In this document: positions 54,973-64,000 of the stretch, one piece after another
Layout of the letters: the number at the start of each line of letters is the position of its first letter
How positions within the stretch are numbered: position 1 is the stretch's first letter
Source: JAPPKS01 sp963667895
Lineage (GTDB): Bacteria > Poribacteria > WGA-4E > PCPOR2b
DNA length: 64,000 nt
NCBI GenBank assembly: GCA_965223985.1
Contig: OZ245030.1
Coordinates: 558,001-622,000 of the forward strand
Reading direction: 5' to 3'
The notes under the pieces: generated by a model
The model's input: the letters and a program-made list of their open reading frames with translations, nothing else
What the model was told of the DNA's origin: nothing
Database searches by the model: none
Program-made: the position numbers and the translations under genes

Positions 54973-55001
54973 TTGACAATTGAACGATATTGACTTATAA
55001 T
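54973..55001 (+). promoter_or_regulatory. Near-perfect sigma-70 promoter of the CzcCBA-like operon
   Basis: TTGACA at 54973-54978 and TATAAT at 54996-55001, 17 bp apart: both boxes match the consensus exactly. It lies about 60-110 bp upstream of the first gene of the efflux cluster. No dyad or extra operator overlaps it, so strong constitutive expression is likely unless a repressor binds outside the boxes. Confidence 0.8.
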
Positions 55002-55098
55002 ACAAAACAGGAGCGAGCGTCGCTCGCAACAGCACGTTCAACAATCTCCGCCGAAATGAGTGTCCCTGAGTCTTCAGCCAATTTCCGGGACAACCAGA

Positions 55099-55548
55099 AT
55101 GGAATCTCTTTTGATGTCAAAAAAGAGTACCACAATCTCTTTGATTTGGCTGCTTCTTTATATCGTTATTACACCGGTGTCGCTGTCGAACTATGTTCTG
55201 TGTATCGGTGCAGACGGTCACATCGAATTTGAAGTGGGCGCTAACGGACGGTGTACCGACGCACTCGCTCTTGACTCGGAACACGAAGAGGCGATGCTAT
55301 CGGAATCCGCATCCGCAGCGGACCACTGTGGTTCGTGCATCGATCTCGCCATCTTTTTCCCCTTAGATAAACAACGGCATGTTGTTCCTGCTAAAAATGT
55401 GCTAGCACACCACGCGAATTCAGTTGTAGTGCTAACGGCATTTCAACCGTTTGTCCATACAATTCCAATCTGCACCCCTCCTTTCGCTTCCCCGTCGCTA
55501 ATCAATCCAACCCTCATATCTCTTCGTTCTACTACACTCCTCATTTAG
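55099..55548 (+). CDS. Small exported protein preceding the efflux operon
   Basis: About 149 residues; ATGs at 55060, 55099 and 55114 are in frame and none has a strong ribosome site, so the start is uncertain. A hydrophobic segment (TTISLIWLLLYIVITPVSL) acts as signal or anchor, followed by NYVLCIGADGHIEFEVGANGRC. Then an acidic/His patch and DHCGSCIDLAIFF. This LCIGxDGH and HCGSC pattern is seen in small proteins next to RND metal-efflux genes in other phyla, but I cannot name the family. Periplasmic metal binding is plausible. Confidence 0.65.
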   Translation: MESLLMSKKSTTISLIWLLLYIVITPVSLSNYVLCIGADGHIEFEVGANGRCTDALALDSEHEEAMLSESASAADHCGSCIDLAIFFPLDKQRHVVPAKNVLAHHANSVVVLTAFQPFVHTIPICTPPFASPSLINPTLISLRSTTLLI

Positions 55549-55766
55549 ACACGGTTTCCCCATGCTATCCACGCGCAGGTCTCATCGCGTACTGCTTAAT
55601 CACAAATTAAGCGCTGACTGGCGTTGACATGAGTCTGTTTCAACTGCGCGCCGATCTATTTGTAGGCGCACCAGTGATATTTGGCGGAAACCTGCGCGGT
55701 TTGCATCCCCGGAGAATACGGACAGAAATTCTTAATCTATTCGTCCATTCCACTTGGAGGAGAACA

Positions 55767-57047
55767 TTGCGTATTAAAGCCACATCCAACCACATTCTCA
55801 GAATGGTGGGCATTTACCTATTCACATTAAGCGCCGTGCAAATGCCGCCCGCTTTTTCACAGACAGAGTGCAAACTTTCGCTTGAGATTGCAATCCAGTC
55901 AGCGCTGCGCGAAAACCCAGAACTCACTGCCATTCGCGAAAAAGTCAAAGTCGCCCACGCCCGAATTGACGGCATCGCATTACTTGGTAACCCTGAACTG
56001 GAAACCGAGTTTGTTGGAGGGATTGATGGCGAGCAGGGGCTCGAATTATCCAAATCTTTTCAACTCGGTGGGCAACGCGGGCATCGGAAACGAATCGCGA
56101 ATATTCTACTTAAAAAGGTGAATGCTGAGCTCGCTGAAGCATCTCGGTTGCTTACGAAGTCGGTGAAACTTGCTTTCTATAATCTAGTGTTTGTTCAAGA
56201 GGGACTTAAACTCACGGTAGAAATCATCCAGCACTACGAACAGATGCGCAGCATCGCTCAGGTACAATTTGAAACCGGCGATATCCCGGTGACGCATGTT
56301 AATCTGGCGAAGGTTCAACTGCAAACGGTGCTGCGTGACGCAGCAACATTAGAAGGTGAATTGCAACTAGCACAACTTGAAATCAACAATCTGATGGGTG
56401 CCCTACTTGAAACAACGCCTACCGCCATCGGCACTTTGTCAGAAAAGAAATCGCCGAACCAGCTTCAGAATGTGACGCTCGACATCTTGACGACACATGC
56501 GCTGGCACATCGTGCGGACCTGAAGTCATTTCGATTAAACGCACAGTTGACTGACAGTGAACTTCGGCTGGCACGAGCTGCGAACATTCCTGACCTCGGC
56601 ATCGCGGGCATCGCCCAGCGCAGTCCAGGCGAGAGGGTATTCGGTGTGAAGTTTTCAATTCCACTGCCGGTGTTCGACCAAAATCGCGCCGAGATTGATG
56701 TCGCACAAGCCGAACAGCAGGTCAACACCGTTGAAATTAGCAACAAGGAGCGGCAAATTACCCGTGAAGTGATTGAGGCGTTCCTTTCTTTGACAACTGC
56801 GCAAAAGAATCTCAAATTCTATGAAGGCGATTTGCTAAAGCTGCTGAATGAAAACCTTAAACTGACGCGCACTGCCTACGACTTCGGGGAAGCCGGGCTT
56901 TTGGAGGTAATTCTGATGCAGAACGAGTTTATCAAGATACGGTTTGCACATTTGGAAGCATTCGCGACATACCACAAGGCGGTGGCAAACCTTGAAGCCG
57001 CCGTCGGCACATCAGTCGAATTATTGCCGCAGCCAAGCGGAGGTTGA
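55767..57047 (+). CDS. CzcC-like outer-membrane efflux protein (TolC family)
   Basis: About 426 residues. TTG 55767 follows GGAGGAG and gives a signal peptide (IYLFTLSAVQMPPAFSQ); the longer ATG 55629 version has an implausible N-terminus. The mature protein has two outer-membrane-efflux repeats with long helices: SLEIAIQSALRENPELTAIR at the start, GNPELETEFVGG, and a second half starting LDILTTHALAHRADLKSF. The pattern NPDL/HRADL with IPLPVFDQNRAEI is that of CzcC/CusC. It forms the trimeric channel for the RND pump encoded downstream. Confidence 0.88.
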   Translation: MRIKATSNHILRMVGIYLFTLSAVQMPPAFSQTECKLSLEIAIQSALRENPELTAIREKVKVAHARIDGIALLGNPELETEFVGGIDGEQGLELSKSFQLGGQRGHRKRIANILLKKVNAELAEASRLLTKSVKLAFYNLVFVQEGLKLTVEIIQHYEQMRSIAQVQFETGDIPVTHVNLAKVQLQTVLRDAATLEGELQLAQLEINNLMGALLETTPTAIGTLSEKKSPNQLQNVTLDILTTHALAHRADLKSFRLNAQLTDSELRLARAANIPDLGIAGIAQRSPGERVFGVKFSIPLPVFDQNRAEIDVAQAEQQVNTVEISNKERQITREVIEAFLSLTTAQKNLKFYEGDLLKLLNENLKLTRTAYDFGEAGLLEVILMQNEFIKIRFAHLEAFATYHKAVANLEAAVGTSVELLPQPSGG

Positions 57048-57141
57048 TAGCACACGGAGTGTGCCGACCGCTGTTCATCCTGTGAGTCAATATTGAAAGT
57101 CTGTTAATCCAGCAGGACAAGGAGAAAAAGGAGGAATAAAA

Positions 57142-59082
57142 ATGGTGCGCTACTCTCGTTTCACACGAATTTTGGCAATCTCTGGTATCGTGACAGGGTG
57201 CTTGGTTTTACTAAATGTCGCTTGGACATTTACTTGGGCACACGATGCGGGTGTGCATGAAGAAAGTGCTGTTCACACGCATGACACGTCGGATCATGGA
57301 CACTCTAACGGCGGTCACGCCGGTCATGAGCAAAGCCAAGAAAATACGGTGATACTCACCGATAAAGCAAAAGTCAACATCGGTTTAAAAACTGCCGGGG
57401 CTGATGTTCGCACAATTGAGAGGGGTGTGCAAGTTACCGGAAATGTAATCGCCCACCCCGCCAGGCAGACCGTTATCACACCGAGAATCGGTGGTATCGT
57501 AAGGCACATCTATTTCAGTCTCGGCGACTCGCTCAAAAAGGGCGATGTCCTACTTGAATTGGAGAGCCTTGACTTGCAAATGGCACAGATTGAACTAATT
57601 GAGGCAATAGCTCAACAGAAATCGTTAGTCGCCAAATTGGAAAGGTTGACGGAAGTTTTTGCCAAGCAGATTCGGCGCGAATTGCAAACTCGGCAAATTG
57701 ACTACTTGGAATCGCGTTCCGAGTTGAAGCAGATGGAAGTGGCAGTTCACAAACGCAAAGCCCTTGCTGTGACGAAGACCATCTCAGCACTAGAACAGAT
57801 GCGCTTTAGGTTGGTCAAAGCCGATGTTGAACTCCGATTACTGGAGGTCACGCTCAAGAGGACTGAAACCCTCGCAGAAAAGCGCATTTCGGCGCAAAAG
57901 GAAGTAATCGCTCAACAGGCAGAATACAAGAAAGGGAAAAATGAGCTGGCAGATGCGAAGCGGCAATTCCAGATTCTCGGTGTCAGCGAACGGACACTAA
58001 CAGAAATCCTTCGCGATGGGGGGGAAGCCCCAATTCTATCGCTACTGGGTATAGACACATTAGACTCGGATCAGACAATGGCTAGCAATAGCGGAACCTT
58101 GCTGGAAACATACGCAATGCTCACTGAAGAAGGGGCGGATTTGGTTGATGCAATCGCGGCGTACAAAATCGCGGCTATTAAGGTTGCAGCGAACAAACAA
58201 CGCGCATTGGCTGCTGGTTTAAGTGAGACACTTCTCGAAACCCTCGCAGAAACCGGCTCAATTGTATCGTTCAACGATTTATCCGCCGAGGAACTTATTG
58301 AGATTTACCTTGCCTTCGTTGAGAGTTCGGAAGCGTTAGAAGGACTGCTTCAAATAGAAGAAGCACTTCGCAGTGCTGTCATCACGTTGAACAAGATTCA
58401 GCAGAAACTTCGAGTGTTCGGACTCGCACCCGCCGATATTAAAAAGATTACACAAACGGGTCAACCGTCCCCAATATTCTACGTCACGGCACCGGCTTCC
58501 GGACAAATCATTAAGCAACATGTGACACTCGGCGCCACGGTTGAAAAAAGCGATATACTCTTCTCAGTACTGAACACCGACATCGTCTGGGTTGAAGGTG
58601 AAGCGTATGAAGACACGCTCGCACTCATTCAGGAAAAATTCCAGGTAGGTCTTGAGGTACGCATTCGCGTCACGGCGCATCCCGGTACGATTTTCACCGG
58701 AAAAATCTCACACATTTCAGATGCAATGGATCCCGATAAACGTACCGTTCACTTTTGGGCAGAAGTGGACAATGCGGCTCATCAGCTCAAGCCGGGGATG
58801 TTCGCGGAACAGACGATTGTCCTTGAAAAAATGGCAGAGGTTTTGAGCGTTCCGTTGAATGCAGTGCTTGAAGACGGAGGGAGCCGTTTTGTTTTTGTTG
58901 AGCAAGGATCCGCCTACACTAAGCGTGAAATCGTAGTGGGGTCAGCCGATGACCGGTATATCGAAATTAGGGACGGTTTGTCTCCGGGAGAGCGTGTGGT
59001 GATTCACGGACAGCACCAGTTGTTGCGGGCAACCGTGAAGGTCGCCGAAGGGCAACATGCGCACGCGGGGCATTCTCACTAA
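57142..59082 (+). CDS. CzcB-like periplasmic adaptor, extended, with His-rich ends
   Basis: 646 residues, well above the 350-520 usual for CzcB. There is an N-terminal membrane segment or signal (ISGIVTGCLVLLNVAWTF), then a His-rich stretch (HDTSDHGHSNGGHAGHEQSQ). The first half lipoyl domain is PRIGGIVRHIYFSLGDSLKK (about 112-131), and the return half is APASGQIIKQHVTLGATVEK (about 448-467). The 300 residues between are helical and include an extra segment (TEEGADLVDAIAAYKIAAIK; LLETLAETGSIVSFNDLSAE) not seen in CzcB. The barrel and membrane-proximal domains follow, and the tail ends HAHAGHSH. It links the RND pump to the outer-membrane channel. Confidence 0.86.
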   Translation: MVRYSRFTRILAISGIVTGCLVLLNVAWTFTWAHDAGVHEESAVHTHDTSDHGHSNGGHAGHEQSQENTVILTDKAKVNIGLKTAGADVRTIERGVQVTGNVIAHPARQTVITPRIGGIVRHIYFSLGDSLKKGDVLLELESLDLQMAQIELIEAIAQQKSLVAKLERLTEVFAKQIRRELQTRQIDYLESRSELKQMEVAVHKRKALAVTKTISALEQMRFRLVKADVELRLLEVTLKRTETLAEKRISAQKEVIAQQAEYKKGKNELADAKRQFQILGVSERTLTEILRDGGEAPILSLLGIDTLDSDQTMASNSGTLLETYAMLTEEGADLVDAIAAYKIAAIKVAANKQRALAAGLSETLLETLAETGSIVSFNDLSAEELIEIYLAFVESSEALEGLLQIEEALRSAVITLNKIQQKLRVFGLAPADIKKITQTGQPSPIFYVTAPASGQIIKQHVTLGATVEKSDILFSVLNTDIVWVEGEAYEDTLALIQEKFQVGLEVRIRVTAHPGTIFTGKISHISDAMDPDKRTVHFWAEVDNAAHQLKPGMFAEQTIVLEKMAEVLSVPLNAVLEDGGSRFVFVEQGSAYTKREIVVGSADDRYIEIRDGLSPGERVVIHGQHQLLRATVKVAEGQHAHAGHSH

Positions 59083-59104
59083 GTGCGCAAAGGAGGAAGA
59101 ATTA

Positions 59105-62100
59105 ATGTGGTCGAAAATCACGGAGGTTGCGCTCAAAAATAGACTTCTAACCGTCGTATGTACAATTGTGATAGTTATCATCGGCTTCAGGATGTTTGGT
59201 TCGGCACCGATTGATGTCTATCCCGACATCAATCCACCGCGCATTACCATCTTAACCGAGGCGCACGGCTGGTCCCCGGAAGAGATGGAAACCTTAGTCA
59301 CCTTACCTATCGAGAGTACGATTAACGGTGCGCCGTATGTTGCACGGGTTCGGTCCTCCTCTGCCATCGGCTTGTCGCTGGTGTTCGTTGAATTCGACTG
59401 GGGAATGGACATTTTTCTGGCGCGGCAGATGGTCTCTGAACGACTTCAACTCGTTGCACCAAATCTGCCTCACGGTGTAGACGCACCGATTATTTTGCCG
59501 ACTTCCTCCCTTTTGGGCGAGATCCTAGAATACGCGGTCGTTGATGAAACCGGAAAATTTGACAAGATGGAAATGCGAGATCTCGCAGATTGGGTCATCC
59601 GCTATCAACTGCAATCCCAAGGCGGTATCGCCAATGTAATTAACATAGGCGGCTACGTGAAACAATACCAGGTCTTCGTTAATCCTGAACAGTTGATTAA
59701 CTATAACCTCTCGCTGGAAGATGTTGCGCATGCGCTCGCGAAAAGCAACGAAAACTCTGCGGGCGGGTTCCTTATCAAAGACACCCGTGAGTTAATGATT
59801 CGCGGGTTGGGGCGGATTTCAACAGTTGCCGACATCGAAAATGTTGTTATTGATGTGCGGGGACACAGCACAGCGATTCTCGTCAAAGACGTTGGAAAGG
59901 TGAACATCGGTGAGCTGCCAGAAATTCGCCGCGGGGCAGGAAGCCGCAATGGGCAAGAAACCGTATTAGGCAAGGTGGTTAAGCAACCGGGGGTCAATAC
60001 GTTGAGCCTCAGCGACAAAGTGGTTTCCATCTTGAAGTCGCTCGAAAAGTCGCTGCCTAAAGGTATCAAGATTAAAGTTGAGTACGCGCAAGCCGACCTG
60101 ATTCGGCGTGCTGTGGACACTGTCAAAGATGCTCTGCGTGACGGTGCAATTCTCGTTGTTCTGATTCTGATTATCTTCCTGTTCAACATTCGCACAGCAC
60201 TGATTACGCTGACTGCTATCCCACTCTCCTTAATTATGGCAGTCATCGTGCTGATTTCGCGGGGGGATACACTCAATATCATGACGCTTGCAGGTTTGGC
60301 GATTGCCGTTGGAATGGTAGTTGACGATGCGATTGTCTACGTCGAAAATATCTTCCGACGATTGCAGGAGCATTTTCGGCGTAGCTACAGAGGCGAGGCA
60401 ACCGATGAAACACCTACGCAGGTTGTAAAACGTGCAAGTGATGAGATTCGGTCATCTATTGTTTTCGCGACGCTGATTATCATCCTCGTTTTTGTGCCGC
60501 TGTTCAACCTGAGCGGTATGGAGGGCAGGATGTTTCGCCCGCTTGGATGGGCCGTTGTCATTTCAATGGCAGCATCGCTGCTCGTCGCGCTAACGGTTGT
60601 TCCTGTGTTAAGTGACCTGCTGTTGACACGTTTCCGAACGCGGCGCACGCAAGAAGAATCTCAATCGGAAATGTCACGCACGAAGGAGAGCCCCGTGGTT
60701 GTTTGGATTAAACGGGCTTATCGTCCTATTCTCTCCATGGTCATACGGCTGCGCTGGGGTGTTGTCGCGTTGGCGATGTTGCTGATAGTTTTGACAGTGG
60801 CGGCAATACCCCGCTTGGGTCGCGAATTTTTGCCCGTTATGGACGAAGCCACTTTTACTATCGCCGTTCTTTCACCACCAGGAACCTCGTTGGGAGAATC
60901 CACACGTATCGGGCGTGAGATGGAAACCAAACTCTTAACGCTCCCACAGGTGACAAGCGTCAGTAGCCGCACCGGGCGAGCAGAAGCCGATGAACACGCC
61001 CACAGTGTGGATACCCACGAGATCGTTGTGAACTTCATTCCCCCCGAGGAACGAGAGAAAACACGTGAGGAACTCCTTACCGAGGTGCGCGCTCTGCTAT
61101 CTGCGGAAAACTTTCCCGGTGTGCTGGTGTCCGTCGGTCAGCCGATTCAACATCGCCTTGACCATCTCTTGTCGGGTGTTAACGCACAAGTGGCATTGAA
61201 ACTGTTTGGGCCAGACCTCAACACACTCAGACAGAAAGCTGAGGAGATTCGGGCGGTTATCGCGGAAATTCCCGGGGTGGTGGATCTGTGGGTGGAGCAA
61301 CAGGTACAAGTAGAGCAACTCCAGATTCAGGTCAAGCGACGTGAAGCGGCTCGCTACGGCTTACGAGTTGAAGACGTAACGCATTTCGCAGAGAGTGCAT
61401 TCAAAGGCGAAGCAGTTAGTCAAGTCATTCAAGGACAACGGCAATACGCACTCGTGATTCGGATTGACCCGACGCTTGTCAAGACCGTCGAATCCGTTCG
61501 AGACCTAAAACTCAGAACACCTTCCGGGACATTCGTTCAGTTAAAACAGGTCGCTGACGTTGGCATTGGGTACGGGCCGAATACCATCAATCGCGAGAAT
61601 GTTTCTCGGCGGATAGTGATTCAGTGTAACGTACAAAATCGTGACCTCGGTAACTTTATTGCTCAAGTTCAACGGGAGATTAACGAACATATTGACCTGC
61701 CCGAGGCGTACTTCCTCACCTACGGCGGACAGTTTGAAAGTCAACAGGCAGCGCAAAAACAGATTCTGATTCAAACCGGCTTTGTCCTCGTCGGCATCTG
61801 TATTCTGTTGTATCTTGCATTGGATTCAATGCGGCTTGCATTGCTGGTGATGCTAAACCTGCCGCTGGCGTTAATCGGTGGTGTCATCAGCGTTTTCCTC
61901 ACTGGCGGCGTGTTGAGTATTCCGTCTATGGTGGGTTTTATTCTTCTGTTCGGCATCGCCGTGCGGAATGGCATTATCTTGGTGACGCACATCAACACCC
62001 TGCGTGCAGAAGGAATGTCACTCTACGACGCCGTGTTAAAGGGGTCCGAAGAACGCATTAGCCCAGTGTTAATGACAGCGTTGACCACGGGGCTAGGGAT

Positions 62101-62245
62101 GTTGCCGCTCACACTTGCGCACGGTTCAGGTGCGGAACTTCAGAAGCCGCTCGCAATCGTCATCAGCGGTGGGATGATAACCGCGACACTCTTGACGCTG
62201 CTCGTCCTACCGGTGATGTATTACATTGTCGAAAAACGCAGGTAG
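59105..62245 (+). CDS. CzcA-like heavy-metal RND efflux permease
   Basis: 1046 residues with twelve membrane helices and two large periplasmic loops. ATG 59105 is 8 bases after AGGAGG; the ATG at 59057 is not preferred. Helix 4 reads LAIAVGMVVDDAIVYVENIF. It keeps the second Asp and the Glu of the known proton relay (about D407 and E414) but has Ala where CzcA has the first Asp. The porter domain has TGRAEADEHAHSVDTHEIVV. The pump should use the proton gradient to export a cation from the periplasm. Metal identity is uncertain. It overlaps neither neighbour and ends the operon. Confidence 0.9.
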   Translation: MWSKITEVALKNRLLTVVCTIVIVIIGFRMFGSAPIDVYPDINPPRITILTEAHGWSPEEMETLVTLPIESTINGAPYVARVRSSSAIGLSLVFVEFDWGMDIFLARQMVSERLQLVAPNLPHGVDAPIILPTSSLLGEILEYAVVDETGKFDKMEMRDLADWVIRYQLQSQGGIANVINIGGYVKQYQVFVNPEQLINYNLSLEDVAHALAKSNENSAGGFLIKDTRELMIRGLGRISTVADIENVVIDVRGHSTAILVKDVGKVNIGELPEIRRGAGSRNGQETVLGKVVKQPGVNTLSLSDKVVSILKSLEKSLPKGIKIKVEYAQADLIRRAVDTVKDALRDGAILVVLILIIFLFNIRTALITLTAIPLSLIMAVIVLISRGDTLNIMTLAGLAIAVGMVVDDAIVYVENIFRRLQEHFRRSYRGEATDETPTQVVKRASDEIRSSIVFATLIIILVFVPLFNLSGMEGRMFRPLGWAVVISMAASLLVALTVVPVLSDLLLTRFRTRRTQEESQSEMSRTKESPVVVWIKRAYRPILSMVIRLRWGVVALAMLLIVLTVAAIPRLGREFLPVMDEATFTIAVLSPPGTSLGESTRIGREMETKLLTLPQVTSVSSRTGRAEADEHAHSVDTHEIVVNFIPPEEREKTREELLTEVRALLSAENFPGVLVSVGQPIQHRLDHLLSGVNAQVALKLFGPDLNTLRQKAEEIRAVIAEIPGVVDLWVEQQVQVEQLQIQVKRREAARYGLRVEDVTHFAESAFKGEAVSQVIQGQRQYALVIRIDPTLVKTVESVRDLKLRTPSGTFVQLKQVADVGIGYGPNTINRENVSRRIVIQCNVQNRDLGNFIAQVQREINEHIDLPEAYFLTYGGQFESQQAAQKQILIQTGFVLVGICILLYLALDSMRLALLVMLNLPLALIGGVISVFLTGGVLSIPSMVGFILLFGIAVRNGIILVTHINTLRAEGMSLYDAVLKGSEERISPVLMTALTTGLGMLPLTLAHGSGAELQKPLAIVISGGMITATLLTLLVLPVMYYIVEKRR

Positions 62246-62868
62246 TGTATATGCAGCAGCGCCCGTCTACGATAACAGGGAAATCCTTCTTTCGTCTTGA
62301 TTTTTCCGCTGAAATCCGTTCTAATTTAAAGAAAGCGCGATGTTCTTTTTCGGGGAAGCGATCGTAGGCAAAATGAGTTGTGTCCTCAATAAAACAGTTA
62401 TGTCTCATTTATGTCACACATGCACCGCCCGCCGACGGGCTTAAACTGAGTACGTTTCTCAACTTGGATCTGCCCAATTTCGAGGGGGCAAAGATTTCTG
62501 CCGTGATGAGACGTCAGGACTTCCCTTGTAGTTGCGCGCGGACTTGTTGATGATCCGTACTTCGGCGAACTGAGTCCAATGGTCGAATCCCTTGGTTTTA
62601 CGCACCGGTTGCTAAATCTATATTCAATATCGCTTCGGTTAGCCTTCGGAATAACATTGGCATCACAATTGCCCAACGTCCGGCAAACATCCAAAATCGG
62701 AGAGTATTGCCTTATGGTAGATTTATGGTCTAATTTTGCCAACCGAAAGAGTGGTAGCAATTAAACCCCGTTGTGGTCTTGATTTGACAGGCATGTGAAG
62801 ATGTTCCCTCTATCGGTAAATGCGTAATCTACCATTATGTGAATACTTTCCAAAAACAGGAGACAGTC
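62246..62868. other. Intergenic region after the efflux operon
   Basis: 623 bp. Short ORFs of 61-120 codons occur on both strands, but none has a ribosome site or motif. No clear rho-independent terminator was found within the first 100 bp. The right end holds the ribosome site AGGAGA for the last gene. Confidence 0.45.
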
Positions 62869-64000
62869 ATGACTTTTCCAAGATTGGTCAAACGTGTATG
62901 CGAAATGTTGATTTTGTTGAGTGTACTGTTCGCCAATGACGCGCCGTGGACAGAAGCCGCTGAGGACGAAGACGAAATTGGTGACGTGTTGATTGTCGAG
63001 GATGTGCGCGGTGTTGAGATTGGCGGTGATTATTTGTGGCTCTCAACCGGCGCAGGAGTCAGCCGGTACAATTTTGATGCAAAAACGTGGGATTTTTTCA
63101 CAACGAAGGATGGGCTCATCAGCAATCAAGTGAATTGCACCGCGATCGAGTGGAAGCAAGGGGTTTTCGGGCGAAAACCGTCCGGGCACGTGTGGTTTGG
63201 AACAGATTCTGGGCTATCAATTTTTGACATGAATCGAGACGAATAGCGAAGCTATACCATCAAAGATGGGCTGATTGCAAACAAAATTCGGTGTATTTCG
63301 GCGCGTGGTGACTGGATCTGGGTGGGGACTGAAAAGGGTGCGAGTGCGTTTCAATGGAAGAGTAATCGGTGGCGCTCTTATACAGATTTTAAGGGCATTG
63401 AAAGCACATCTGTCACGGCAATCCATCACGATTCAAAGTACGTGTGGCTCGGCACGACCGGGGGACTATCGCGGTATAACATCAAGCAAAACAAGTGGGA
63501 GTATTTCACCAGACAGACCGCCTTTTGGGTGGGAACCCGAGGTGGCACTAGATCGCTTTCACACCCGCGGGGCAATTCAATCATGGACATTCTGGGTGAT
63601 TCTGTTAATGACATTAAGGAGAGCGGCGATAGTGTCTATATTGCGACGAATTCGGGACTTATCCGCATCACCAACAAGAAATTCGAGGCCGCCACAAAGT
63701 TCCACAACGAGGACATGGCATATGGCAAACTGAAAACATTGCAATCGAATGCACTGGAACCGCTTCTAGGCTCTATGCCGTCAAGCAGCCATCGATTGAC
63801 AGAAGATCAACTTCGTGCTGCCGAATTAGAGCATGAACGCGCTGAGCGTTCTTTCGATAAACGGGAGGTAGATGCGTGGAAAATGCTCGGCTGGGAAGTT
63901 TTCAGGCCGTCGAGTGCCGTACAGAATCGTGATACACGGGAATTGATACCGAATCAGATTGAAGCTCTCGCGGTCTCAGCAGGCAGGGTCTGGATGGCGA
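62869..64000 (+). pseudogene. Two-component-sensor-like propeller protein, interrupted by in-frame TAG (partial)
   Basis: One frame from ATG 62869 stays open to the window end except for TAG at 63244-63246. A signal peptide (VCEMLILLSVLFANDAPWT) comes first. Then propeller blades of the ligand-binding sensor type follow, each with a W-x-G-T-x-x-G-x-S-x-F/Y motif: YLWLSTGAGVSRYNFD and HVWFGTDSGLSIFDMN before the stop; WIWVGTEKGASAFQWK and YVWLGTTGGLSRYNIK after it. At the stop the blade pattern (N-R-W-R-S-Y-T and N-K-W-E-Y-F-T) calls for Trp, so TGG to TAG is the simplest explanation. An acidic, Glu/Arg-rich region follows near 63780. The gene continues beyond the window. Confidence 0.75.

Noticed and set aside
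49181..63246. TAG reassigned as a sense codon
   Set aside because: Several well-defined genes end at TAG with no continuing homology, and the residues expected at the two internal TAG codons differ. No suppressor tRNA is in the window.
1..64000. CRISPR arrays, IS elements or prophage
   Set aside because: No regularly spaced repeats, transposase or phage structural genes were recognised on either strand.

Overview
The window reads as chromosomal DNA of an uncultured, sponge- or water-associated bacterium of the Candidatus Poribacteria type. This is inference from gene content: three phytanoyl-CoA-dioxygenase-family enzymes, a DUF6785-type membrane protein, a Gfo/Idh/MocA oxidoreductase, two proteins of the lactate-racemase superfamily, a cyclase-family hydrolase, beta-propeller proteins with a FlgD-like C-terminal sorting domain, and many lipoproteins. 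Intergenic spaces are mostly 100-250 bp. Operons are short. No phage, IS element or CRISPR array was seen.

Layout. 1-1657 (-): an LpoB-like lipoprotein and a TPR-like lipoprotein with no ATG start. 1881-12009: NHL protein, a 2-hydroxyacid-dehydrogenase homologue lacking two catalytic residues, uronate-dehydrogenase-like SDR, Gfo/Idh/MocA protein, MA-type protease lipoprotein, PhyH, DUF2088 protein, a small membrane protein with a methyltransferase, and rhamnulokinase. 12211-22898: surface or lipoprotein genes, ankyrin protein, PhyH, DUF6785, cyclase, TolB-like propeller, PhyH. 23177-42320: information processing and regulation, with a short UvrC paralogue, THUMP methyltransferase, large sensor kinase, TonB/DUF4159 fusion, uvrC, groEL-groES, a Gly-Cys-Val tRNA operon with a clear promoter and terminator, thrS without the TGS domain, cysteine desulfurase, rluD, and a sigma-54 activator with a degenerate receiver coupled to a membrane protein. 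42400-48189 (-): LarA, a CopD-like membrane protein, and a periplasmic molybdenum hydroxylase operon whose FAD subunit is broken. 48533-51973: a WD40 protein with an in-frame amber stop, DUF5990, ankyrin and an outer-membrane-like protein. 52220-62245 (+): a metal-handling island in which a merC / LolD-type ATPase / FtsX-type permease block has decayed next to an intact CzcCBA-like efflux operon with its own near-consensus promoter. 62869-end: another propeller with an in-frame amber stop.

The genes suggest a heterotroph that degrades sugars, uronates and small organic acids, oxidises aldehyde-like substrates in the periplasm, and manages divalent metals. Several genes carry stops, frameshifts or internal deletions. 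Real decay and errors in a metagenome assembly cannot be told apart from sequence alone.
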